A stretch of 39,636 nt of DNA from Deltaproteobacteria bacterium (lineage in GTDB: Bacteria > DRYD01), in assembly GCA_028276365.1 (NCBI GenBank), contig JAPYWL010000009.1, positions 1 through 39,636 on the forward strand, in the 5' to 3' direction. The translations under genes were made by a program, and so were the position numbers. Below, piece by piece: positions 24,054-32,508 of the stretch; position 1 is the stretch's first letter; each line of letters begins with the position of its first letter. The notes under the pieces are model-generated. The model was not told where the DNA came from. It saw nothing but the letters and a program-made list of their open reading frames with translations, and searched no databases.

Positions 24054-24968
24054 TTACCCATAGGGGAATTGAAAGAGAGTTTTTTTGAATTTAAAATTAG
24101 ATTTTATTAAGTAATTATTTAAAATGTTTTCAACTGTTTTAGCGGGGATTAATCCCACTATTTCAGTATTTTCTATTTCTAAATTTAATTCCTTTGAATA
24201 TTGCTTTATTGTTTCAAAGATAAAATAAAAATCAGTATTTAAAATATCAAGGATATTTAGAGATAATTGATATAGATTTTGGGATTGTAAGTAAAAAACT
24301 TTAGCTTGGACATTTTTGATCCCATTATTACTTTCTCTTATTTTTTTTGCTAATTCATTTAATTTTTCTTTTATATTTTGATCATTAATTTTGTAATTAA
24401 CATTAAATGCTAATAATGGTTTCCTTACTCCTATAAAACTAACACCTAACCTTTCATGTATTAACTTATCTTTATATATATCAGGATATATATCTAAATT
24501 GTTTTTAGTTAATAACATTTCTTTTAGTTTTTCAAAACCTAAATTTCTTATTTTATTCATTTTATATCTATTTTCTTTACTAGCGTTAAATCCATAAAAA
24601 TATACAGGAATATTAAATTTTTCAAAAAATTTATATCCAAACTCATTAACTAAATTAGTTAATTCTTTGTAGGATATGTTTTTAATAGGGATAAAAGGAA
24701 TAACATCTATAGCTCCACTTCTTGGATGAACCCCAACATGTTTATTTAAATCTATTTTATCATAAATTAATTCTGTAATGTTAAAAATGGTATTAAAAAC
24801 TTTATTAACATTACCTATAAAACTAAATACACTCCTATTATGATCCCAATCGTAATGAACATCTAATAAATTAACTTTACTTGATTTTATGGTCTTAACA
24901 ATTGAATTAATTAAATCTAAATTTCTACCTTCACTTATATTTGGAACACTCTCTATTATTATATCCAT
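24054..24968 (-). CDS. Glutamate formimidoyltransferase (FTCD N-terminal type)
   Basis: ESVPNISEGRNLDLI, DVHYDWDHNRSVFSFIG, HVGVHPRSGAIDVIPFIP. Confidence 0.92.
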   Translation of the reverse strand: MDIIIESVPNISEGRNLDLINSIVKTIKSSKVNLLDVHYDWDHNRSVFSFIGNVNKVFNTIFNITELIYDKIDLNKHVGVHPRSGAIDVIPFIPIKNISYKELTNLVNEFGYKFFEKFNIPVYFYGFNASKENRYKMNKIRNLGFEKLKEMLLTKNNLDIYPDIYKDKLIHERLGVSFIGVRKPLLAFNVNYKINDQNIKEKLNELAKKIRESNNGIKNVQAKVFYLQSQNLYQLSLNILDILNTDFYFIFETIKQYSKELNLEIENTEIVGLIPAKTVENILNNYLIKSNFKFKKTLFQFPYG

Positions 24969-24990
24969 ACTCTTTAATAATTATTTAAAT

Positions 24991-25410
24991 CTATAAATCT
25001 ATTTTTTCGTTGTTTTTTATTTTTGATAAGAGATTAAAAATATTTTCATATAGTTTTTGGTAAATAAAATAGAATTGTTCATAAGAAAATGGATCAATTA
25101 AAGACCAGTGTAAAGTAATTTTTCCTTTAATAGGTGGGCATTCAGTAGCTGCACTATCACATACCGTTATTATTATATCGCATTCATTATATGGTATCTC
25201 ATTTATAGATTTTGAATATAAGTTATTATAATTTATATTATTTTCTTCTAAAATTCTAATTGCTAAAGGATTAACGTATCCTGTGGGTTTAGTACCTGCA
25301 GAATATATTTCAATATCATTTATATCTAATTCTTTAGCGATTTTTTTAGCGATTGCTTCTGCTATTTGACTCCTTGCTGAGTTTCCTGTACATATAAAAG
25401 CTATTTTCAT
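24991..25410 (-). CDS. Low-molecular-weight phosphatase / thioredoxin-type arsenate reductase family
   Basis: IAFICTGNSARSQIAEA P-loop, IYSAGTKPTGYVNPLAI, TVCDSAATECPP. Confidence 0.88.
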   Translation of the reverse strand: MKIAFICTGNSARSQIAEAIAKKIAKELDINDIEIYSAGTKPTGYVNPLAIRILEENNINYNNLYSKSINEIPYNECDIIITVCDSAATECPPIKGKITLHWSLIDPFSYEQFYFIYQKLYENIFNLLSKIKNNEKIDL

Positions 25411-25438
25411 AATACTATCCCCTCTTTTTTATTATTTC

Positions 25439-27262
25439 TTAATTCTTTTTAGAAGTTTCAATTGATTTCAATTCTTTAGGTTCTAATTCTTTTATAAAGT
25501 TCCATAAAATCTTTTCTAATTCTTCTATATTATTTAAATTTAAATTATAATTTTTTATAAAATTGATAAATTCTTGGATTTTAGATAGGTTTTCCTTAAT
25601 TGGTAAATTATGATCAATAATAAAAATAAATTGTTTTTTTTCTCTTATTGATTCATAAGGGTAAATTAATTCTTCATTTAATTTTTCTCCTTTCCTTAAT
25701 CCTATTATCTCAATTGGAATATTTTTGTTATAGTTAAGTAATTCAATAATTTTTTTAGTTAACTCAAAAATATTTATACTTTCCCCCATATCTAAAACTG
25801 ATATATCCGAAGAATTGGTATTTATTAATGAAAAAATAATTAATTTAGCAGCTTCAGTAGGTAGCATAAAATATCTTTTAACATTTATATCTGTTATTTT
25901 TACCTTATTATATAAATTTATTTGTTTAATAATGCTTGGGATTAAACTTCCTGAGCTTCCAAATACATTCCCAAATCGCACTATTATATAACTATTATTA
26001 TTATCTATTACAGAATAATATAAAGTTAATATTTCGCCTATCCTTTTTGTTAATCCCATAAAACTACTTGGATTAACTGCTTTATCTGTAGATATAAAAA
26101 CAAATTTCTTATTACTTTTTAATAAATTAACATTTTCTAATATATTTAAAGTTCCTAGTATATTAGTTTTAAAAGCTAAATATTTATTTTGTTCTACTAA
26201 AGGTAAATGTTTTTTAGCTGCACAGTGAAATATAATATCACTTTCTTTTATATACTCCTTTATATTTTTATCATTTATATCAATTAAAATAAAATCTTTT
26301 TTAGTATCGTTATAATATTCGGTTTCTAAAATTAAATTATGTATTCCTTCTTCAGAAATATCTATACCAATAATCCTTGATACTTTTAATTCTAGTAATT
26401 CTTTAAATATATGTTTTCCTATGCTTCCACCTGCTCCTGTTATTAAATAAGTACTATCTTTATAATTTGAAATATCTATTTCTATATTTCTTTTTTCTCG
26501 TTTTATTAGATCCTCTATTCTTATATTTTGAACAATATAGGTATTTAAGCTTATGTTCTCTATTTTTTTTATAGTTATATCATAAGTTTTAGATTGTATA
26601 ACTTTTTGATAAGTTTCATCATTTACATCTTTATCAATATAAATTTCTTTAATTGGGAGTTTTTTTATTATATTAAGATCATAATAAATAGGGATTCCTT
26701 TTAATGTTTTTCCTCTTATTTTAAAATCATCAAAAATTAATCCAACTATTTCATAATTTAAATTTTGTAGAAAATTTATAAGGTAATCTAGATTTTTTTC
26801 ATTTAGAACTAATAAAATTTTAATTTTATTTGTATTTTCTGCAAATTCTCTTAAGCTTCTTAAAATAACTCTAACTGAGAATAATAAGAATAAAGAAACA
26901 AAAAATGAAATAATTATGATGCTTCTAGGTAATAGTTCTCCTCCTGCTAAAAAGAAAAATAATCCGAAAAATAAATTAACTACAATAAAAACAATTATAA
27001 ACCTAATGAATTCCTTAAATGAAGCATATTGCCATTTTTCTTCATAATCCCCAAATGCTAATAAACTTATTACAATCAATATAGAATATATAGCAAAATA
27101 TGAAAATCTACTAATAAAAAATTCTTTTGGAAATATAAAATCAAATCTTAAGAATGTCGAAAAAAATAATGAAAATAATATTAATAAAAAATCTACTATG
27201 ATTAATCCTATATTATTAAAAAAAGAAAAATCTTTAGTATTAAAATTAATCACTTTAAGCAT
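25439..27262 (-). CDS. Membrane polysaccharide biosynthesis nucleotide-sugar epimerase/dehydratase (CapD/FlaA1-type)
   Basis: N-terminal TM helices, then Rossmann YLITGAGGSIGKHI, FISTDKAVNPSSFMGLTKRIGE, VRFGNVFGSSGSLIP, LRKGEKLNEEL. Confidence 0.92.
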   Translation of the reverse strand: MLKVINFNTKDFSFFNNIGLIIVDFLLILFSLFFSTFLRFDFIFPKEFFISRFSYFAIYSILIVISLLAFGDYEEKWQYASFKEFIRFIIVFIVVNLFFGLFFFLAGGELLPRSIIIISFFVSLFLLFSVRVILRSLREFAENTNKIKILLVLNEKNLDYLINFLQNLNYEIVGLIFDDFKIRGKTLKGIPIYYDLNIIKKLPIKEIYIDKDVNDETYQKVIQSKTYDITIKKIENISLNTYIVQNIRIEDLIKREKRNIEIDISNYKDSTYLITGAGGSIGKHIFKELLELKVSRIIGIDISEEGIHNLILETEYYNDTKKDFILIDINDKNIKEYIKESDIIFHCAAKKHLPLVEQNKYLAFKTNILGTLNILENVNLLKSNKKFVFISTDKAVNPSSFMGLTKRIGEILTLYYSVIDNNNSYIIVRFGNVFGSSGSLIPSIIKQINLYNKVKITDINVKRYFMLPTEAAKLIIFSLINTNSSDISVLDMGESINIFELTKKIIELLNYNKNIPIEIIGLRKGEKLNEELIYPYESIREKKQFIFIIDHNLPIKENLSKIQEFINFIKNYNLNLNNIEELEKILWNFIKELEPKELKSIETSKKN

Positions 27263-27324
27263 TTTGCTATAATATGAAAACTACGTTGATTATTTTTTTC
27301 ATGTATAAGTGTTTAAAAGAAAAA

Positions 27325-28614
27325 TTAGTAATATTTTTTAAAGTATTCTTCTATTATATCAAGTGTTTTAGATACTAAAGACATATTATGTTCAAAAGAT
27401 AGAAAGGCAGCTTCAAATTGTGAAGGTGGTAAATAAATACCATTTTTTATTAAGAACCTAAAGAAATCAGCATATTTACCTGTATCACTTTTTATTACAT
27501 CTTTATAATTTCTTATTTCATTTGAATTATTAAAAAATAAAGTCCACATAGATTTATATCTGTTAAAAAATATATCAACATTATATTTACTTTTTATGGT
27601 TTTAATTCCATTTTCAAGGATTTCTCCTAATTCTTCTAAGTATGAATAATTTTTAGATTTAAGGATATTAAGAGTTAATATACCTGAAAGCATAGTTATG
27701 GGGTTACCTGAGAAGGTGCCTGCTTGAAAAGTTTGCCCTAATGGAGCTAACTCGTCCATTATGTAGGATTTTCCACCATATACTCCAATAGGTAGTCCTC
27801 CTCCTACTATCTTCCCTAAGATAATTATATCAGGATCATACTCATTAGAAAGCCCTCCAAAACAGAATCTAAACCCTGTTATAACTTCATCAAATATTAA
27901 GATTGCTTGATATTTTTTAGTTATTTCTCTTAAGAATTTCAGGAATCCATTAGTGGGTTTAACTACGCCCATATTTCCTGCAACAGGTTCTACAATAACT
28001 GCTGCTATTTCTTCACCGTACTTATTAAAAGCTAATTCTACTTCTTCTTTATTGTTATATTCACAAACAATAGTTTCTTGCTCTTTGATATTTAATTCTT
28101 GGGTTAGTATGGAAGATCCCCCTTTTACTAATAATGAATCAACATGCCCATGGTAATTACCTTCAAATTTTAGAATTTTTTTTCGTTTGGTGTAATTTTT
28201 AGCTAATCTTATTGCGGATAAAACTGCTTCAGTGCCACTATTTACTACTCTTAATTTTTCTATTGATCTAAACCCTTCTTTTATTAATTTAGCAAATTCT
28301 ATTTCATAATAATGACAAGCTCCAAAATGGATACCTTTATTTAGCTGATTCTTTAGTTCATTTACTATGTATTCATTCGAATGTCCTAATATCATTGTCC
28401 CCCAAGCTAATACATAGTCTATATAGCTATTATTATCTTCGTCAATTACAATAGCACCATAACCCTCTTTAAAATAAATTGGATCATAATTAACTTTATT
28501 AAATGATCTAGCAGGGCTATTAACTCCACCTACTAAATGCTTTATTGCTTCTTTATATAATTCTTTAGATTTATTTATTTGATGTTCGTTTTTAATTTGT
28601 TTTGTTTCATTCAT
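27325..28614 (-). CDS. hemL: Glutamate-1-semialdehyde 2,1-aminomutase
   Basis: HLVGGVNSPARSF, FEGNYHGHVDSLLVKGGS, LIFDEVITGFR, KIVGGGLPIGVYGG, FQAGTFSGNP. Confidence 0.95.
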   Translation of the reverse strand: MNETKQIKNEHQINKSKELYKEAIKHLVGGVNSPARSFNKVNYDPIYFKEGYGAIVIDEDNNSYIDYVLAWGTMILGHSNEYIVNELKNQLNKGIHFGACHYYEIEFAKLIKEGFRSIEKLRVVNSGTEAVLSAIRLAKNYTKRKKILKFEGNYHGHVDSLLVKGGSSILTQELNIKEQETIVCEYNNKEEVELAFNKYGEEIAAVIVEPVAGNMGVVKPTNGFLKFLREITKKYQAILIFDEVITGFRFCFGGLSNEYDPDIIILGKIVGGGLPIGVYGGKSYIMDELAPLGQTFQAGTFSGNPITMLSGILTLNILKSKNYSYLEELGEILENGIKTIKSKYNVDIFFNRYKSMWTLFFNNSNEIRNYKDVIKSDTGKYADFFRFLIKNGIYLPPSQFEAAFLSFEHNMSLVSKTLDIIEEYFKKYY

Positions 28615-28991
28615 CTTTTTCTTCCTTTCCTTTTTTGGATTTATAAAAATAATAAAAAATTTATTATGATATTTATTTTACATAAGCTTAGCTTTTTAGA
28701 TATAAAGAGTGATGTCATTTACCAAGCCTTTTTAATAGCTTAATTTGAAAATATCCCAGATCTATAAGTTTGTATTTTTAAAGTTTATATTTTTAAAGTT
28801 TATATTTTCGTCCCTTTTATAAACTCTCTTAAATATGAAATAAATCCGAATTTTACCACTTTATTAAACTAATAATATTTTATATTTATAAACATTTATC
28901 TTTATAAAAATTTCTATAAACCACATTAAAATCCTTTTTCCAGAAAATCAAGATTTCTTGAGGGTTTAGGTTAAATTACTTTTTGATTTTT

Positions 28992-30095
28992 TTATATTAT
29001 TGAGTATCTAATTTCTACAATGTCTTTTATATTTTTAAGGAATATATTGACTATTTCTGGATCAAAGTGTTCTTTAGAATCTTTTTTAATTATATCTATT
29101 GTATCACTTATGGGGTAAGGTTCTTTATAGGGTCTTTTACTTGTTAAAGCATCAAAAACATCGGCTATTGCTACTATTCTTGCAGATAAGGGGATTTCTT
29201 CTCCTTTTAAGTTAAATGGATAACCTTTGCCGTTATATTTTTCATGATGGTATAAAGCTATTTCTTTGGCAAATTGTATTATTTCCTGCTTGGAATTACT
29301 TAGTATTTTAGCACCGATTAATGTATGGGTTTTCATTATTTCAAATTCTTCTGGGGTTAATTTTCCAGGTTTAAGTAATATGTTATCAGGGATTCCTATT
29401 TTTCCTATATCATGTAAAGGTGAAGCTAAGGTTATTTTTTTTATAAAATCTTTATTTAATTTCATCTCTTTAGCTATTAAATTACAATATAATGAAATCC
29501 TCTTAATATGAGTACCTGTATATTCATCTTTATATTCTGCAGCTAAGGATAATCTGTATATTATCTCTTGTAGTAGCTCCTCATTTTCTAACTTTAATTT
29601 TATTATATCTTCTATTAGTTTTTCTATGTATTTTTGGTGATTATTTTTGCCTAAAAGAAAATATAGATTACTAAAAATTGAATAAATTTGATAGTATAAA
29701 CTATTAATATCTTTTTCATCATAACATATTATAAAATCAAGTATATTATTTTTAGTTATTAATTGTTGAAAAAAATCTGTGTTTAGATCATCTTTTTTTA
29801 TTATCCCTATTTCCAGTTTATCTTTGTCTAAGCTAAATATAGAATCTGATAAAATAAATACATTGTTATTTATGATTGTTTTAGGTGATAGCTCTTTAAA
29901 TATAATTGTATTTAAATTGATCTCTTTATTTTCAAGATTATTAAATTTAGTAATTTTATTAAGTTGATTTATTTGAGATATTAGGTATGTTATTTCAGGT
30001 TTTTTTAGTATATTTTCTATATTTTCTAAAATTATAGATGTACTACCTTGAAGTATGATATTAGTATTGTTTAAATTAATTTGTTTGAGAGGCAT
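28992..30095 (-). CDS. HD-GYP domain protein (putative cyclic-di-GMP phosphodiesterase)
   Basis: HIKRISLYC...LHDIGKIGIPD...THTLIGAKIL...HHEKYNGKGYPFNLKGEEIPLSARIVAIADVFDALTSKRPYKE. Start chosen at MPLKQ (30095), preceded by a GGGAGGA-type SD, rather than the track start at 30170. Confidence 0.92.
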   Translation of the reverse strand: MPLKQINLNNTNIILQGSTSIILENIENILKKPEITYLISQINQLNKITKFNNLENKEINLNTIIFKELSPKTIINNNVFILSDSIFSLDKDKLEIGIIKKDDLNTDFFQQLITKNNILDFIICYDEKDINSLYYQIYSIFSNLYFLLGKNNHQKYIEKLIEDIIKLKLENEELLQEIIYRLSLAAEYKDEYTGTHIKRISLYCNLIAKEMKLNKDFIKKITLASPLHDIGKIGIPDNILLKPGKLTPEEFEIMKTHTLIGAKILSNSKQEIIQFAKEIALYHHEKYNGKGYPFNLKGEEIPLSARIVAIADVFDALTSKRPYKEPYPISDTIDIIKKDSKEHFDPEIVNIFLKNIKDIVEIRYSII

Positions 30096-30159
30096 TTTGG
30101 ATTCCTCCCTTCTTTTTGTATTCTTACTCCTCCCTCCCAGTTTGTCAGCATCTATTATA

Positions 30160-30187
30160 ATTATAATCATTTTTTTTATTTTGTCAA
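30160..30187 (-). promoter_or_regulatory. Consensus sigma70-type promoter upstream of the HD-GYP gene
   Basis: On the minus strand TTGACA (30187-30182), 16-nt spacer, TATAAT (30165-30160), immediately followed by a second overlapping TATAAT-like hexamer. Confidence 0.65.
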
Positions 30188-30313
30188 GTATTTTTTTAAA
30201 AAATTAACAATTTTTTTACTAAATAAAAATTAACCAAAAATATAAAAAATTATTTTAAATGATGAGTAATTGATTTTAAAGATTTATAAAAGTGATGGTA
30301 GTTTTTATTATTA

Positions 30314-31483
30314 TTAAAATAAATTGGAATTATTGGGCAAAATATGTTCTAAAACAAAATCTGCTGGACCAAATATGTAGTTTTTTTCATGGAGATGCTT
30401 TAATTCTAAACCTAACTCAATTTTAGATGGATTTAAACCAATTCTTGTAGTACCTTTTGCTTTGCTTTCCAATGCTTTTATAACATTATTAACTATATTT
30501 TTTTCTTTTTCACTATAACCTACTATAACAAAAACGAACAGGCCTTTTTGTAAGTATTGATTATTTTGAAGATAATTCTTAAAATTTTTAAATACTCTTC
30601 CTTCATGATTAGGGAATATCCAATCATAGTTTAGATCTTCAACGTCTCCGTGGAATTTCCATAAATATCCACCTTCGTTTATATCTTTAACTTTAACTTT
30701 TATACCATCTTTATTTATTTTTTCTATTTTTTTATTATGTTCATTAAAATAGGCTTTTTCAATTAGGTTATCCCAATTTAAACATATGATTTCCTTAATG
30801 TATTCTGGAAAATTACGAGCTATTAGTTTATGTGAGATTCCTGGTGATGCTTTATCACATATTTCTTTAAATCTTTTTTTTAATTTTTTAGATTTTTCAT
30901 TATTATTTTGATTATCTTGTAAATCATTATAGTCGTTAGCACCTACTTCTCTCAAGATATCATCTAATTGATTTGTTAAAGGGATTCCACTTTCATAAGA
31001 TAATCCTGCTCCTACTAAAAAAACAGATTTATTACTTTCTATTCTATTTTTAATATCGTTGCCTTTTTCTTTTATGTTTGAAATGGTGGCTTCAATATAT
31101 ATTTGTAGCTCTCCTTTTAGTTTATCGATAAGAAATAAAGCTATATCCTCTTCAAAATTATATTTTTTTGATTTAAACTCAGGAGTTAAATCTGTAATCA
31201 TTTTTGGTATTTTTTCTTTTATTATTTCATCTATGATAATTTGTACACAATATGAAAGACCTTTACTATTTTCTACCCAAGTAGCAGTATTTTTTACCCA
31301 AGTAGTAATATTTTTTACCCAATTAGTAATATTTTTTTCACAGTTAGTAATTGAATCATCTTTGCTAGTTATACCCCCATATTTTGATATAATAAATATT
31401 AATGTATGAAGATGCCCTATTTTTTTTAAATTACATTTTAATTCATTGAAAAATTTTTCTTTATCAAAGATATTTTTGAACAT
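30314..31483 (-). CDS. SIR2-like domain protein (putative NAD-binding, possible defence-type)
   Basis: SNKSVFLVGAGLSYESGIPLTNQL, ICLNWDNLIEKAY, YLWKFHGDVEDL, VIVGYSEKEKNIVN: SIR2-like Rossmann motifs with candidate catalytic His. Confidence 0.75.
   Translation of the reverse strand: MFKNIFDKEKFFNELKCNLKKIGHLHTLIFIISKYGGITSKDDSITNCEKNITNWVKNITTWVKNTATWVENSKGLSYCVQIIIDEIIKEKIPKMITDLTPEFKSKKYNFEEDIALFLIDKLKGELQIYIEATISNIKEKGNDIKNRIESNKSVFLVGAGLSYESGIPLTNQLDDILREVGANDYNDLQDNQNNNEKSKKLKKRFKEICDKASPGISHKLIARNFPEYIKEIICLNWDNLIEKAYFNEHNKKIEKINKDGIKVKVKDINEGGYLWKFHGDVEDLNYDWIFPNHEGRVFKNFKNYLQNNQYLQKGLFVFVIVGYSEKEKNIVNNVIKALESKAKGTTRIGLNPSKIELGLELKHLHEKNYIFGPADFVLEHILPNNSNLF
31271..31354 (-). repeat. 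Four 21-nt in-frame tandem repeats in the SIR2-like gene
   Basis: Units TTCTACCCAAGTAGCAGTATT / TTTTACCCAAGTAGTAATATT / TTTTACCCAATTAGTAATATT / TTTTTCACAGTTAGTAATTGA, encoding ITNCEKN-ITNWVKN-ITTWVKN-TATWVEN. Confidence 0.9.
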
Positions 31484-31535
31484 AAAGGGAAAATAGAATA
31501 GGATTTTTTAACTTTAAAAATGTATTCCTAAGGAT

Positions 31536-32150
31536 TTAGCTTTGGGTTATAACTTTAACTTTTAAGAGAAGAGAAAAAGTTTTTTTATCCAAAATATCTA
31601 TTTTTTCTTTATGTTTTTCGTAATTTAGTTTTTTATCAATAAATTCTTTCCCTATGTAGTTATAATTTTTCCTGTAATTATCCATAATTATTGCTCTCAG
31701 TTTTTCTCTTATTAAAGCTTTTTTATCATCTTGTTTAGGTTTTTTAAGACGGAATTCTTTACTAAGAAGTTCATTGTATTCATATAGTTTTTCTATACAA
31801 TCTATCCCCCTGTTTTTATTCCTTAGTTTTATGTCTTCATCAAGAATAATTAGAATAGAATCTAAAAATTTTTGATTATTAATATGTTCCTTAGTATATT
31901 GTATTATAGATTCAATATCTTCAAAAGTTAAATTTTTTCCTTCTTTTAATTTTGTATCGTATTTTTTTGTAAATTCCTCATCTTCAATGGTTAAAGTTTC
32001 TTTTTTTTCTCCTAATTTTTCATTGATTTCTAATAATTTATCCTCTTGATCAATTTTTGTTGTTTTTTCCTGTGGTATTGTTTTTTCCTGTGATATCGTT
32101 TTTTCCTGTAATATTGTTTTTCCTATTTTTTGAGGTTTTGTTTTAGGCAT
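31536..32150 (-). CDS. Hypothetical protein upstream of and co-directional with the SIR2-like gene
   Basis: 204-aa charged ORF with N-terminal KTILQEKTISQEKTIPQEKT repeats; no family recognised. Confidence 0.65.
   Translation of the reverse strand: MPKTKPQKIGKTILQEKTISQEKTIPQEKTTKIDQEDKLLEINEKLGEKKETLTIEDEEFTKKYDTKLKEGKNLTFEDIESIIQYTKEHINNQKFLDSILIILDEDIKLRNKNRGIDCIEKLYEYNELLSKEFRLKKPKQDDKKALIREKLRAIIMDNYRKNYNYIGKEFIDKKLNYEKHKEKIDILDKKTFSLLLKVKVITQS
32061..32114 (-). repeat. Three 18-nt tandem repeats (plus a degenerate unit) in the 204-aa ORF
   Basis: TGTTTTTTCCTGTGGTAT / TGTTTTTTCCTGTGATAT / CGTTTTTTCCTGTAATAT. Confidence 0.9.
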
Positions 32151-32466
32151 AAAAATACACCTCTTTCTTAAATCGGGAATTTTTAAATTTGAATAATTCC
32201 CCCCCTTTTAATTATTATTATTTAGTTATATTTTTTCCTTCTTTGTTTATTTGAATTTAAAGGTTTTCTTTAAATATTATTATGTTTTTAAAGGAAAATT
32301 ATTACAAAATTGTTTCTAATTTGTTTCATAAAGTTTAATATTTTTGTATTTGTACTAGTTTTAAACAAAATTTTTATAAAAAGCTATTTTTTTAATAAGG
32401 AAAAGCAAGTTATTTAATGAAGAATAAAAAAAAACAGGAAAAATATATAAAAAAATATATAAAATA

Positions 32467-32508
32467 ATGGAATCTATAAGTAAAATAGTAAAACTGGAAG
32501 GGAGTTGA
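32467..32508 (+). CDS. Possible 13-codon upstream ORF (MESISKIVKLEGS) ending directly before truD
   Basis: ATG GAA TCT ATA AGT AAA ATA GTA AAA CTG GAA GGG AGT TGA, in frame with truD; the truD SD-like GGAAGGGAG is inside it. Confidence 0.35.
   Translation: MESISKIVKLEGS

Noticed and set aside
27953-31409. Plus-strand ORFs 27953-28156, 29266-29511, 29779-29967, 31059-31409
   Set aside because: Antisense to hemL, HD-GYP and the SIR2-like gene; the FFTQVVIFFTQL repeats in the last are just the complement of the heptad repeat.
32175-32201. GGGAATT...AATTCCC inverted repeat upstream of the 204-aa ORF
   Set aside because: Only 7-bp arms with a 13-nt loop in very AT-rich DNA; insufficient to call a regulatory site or terminator.
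32467-32508. TGA recoded as a sense codon (alternative genetic code) at truD
   Set aside because: radA ends with TGA at an expected C-terminus and Trp is encoded by TGG throughout, so TGA appears to be a normal stop.
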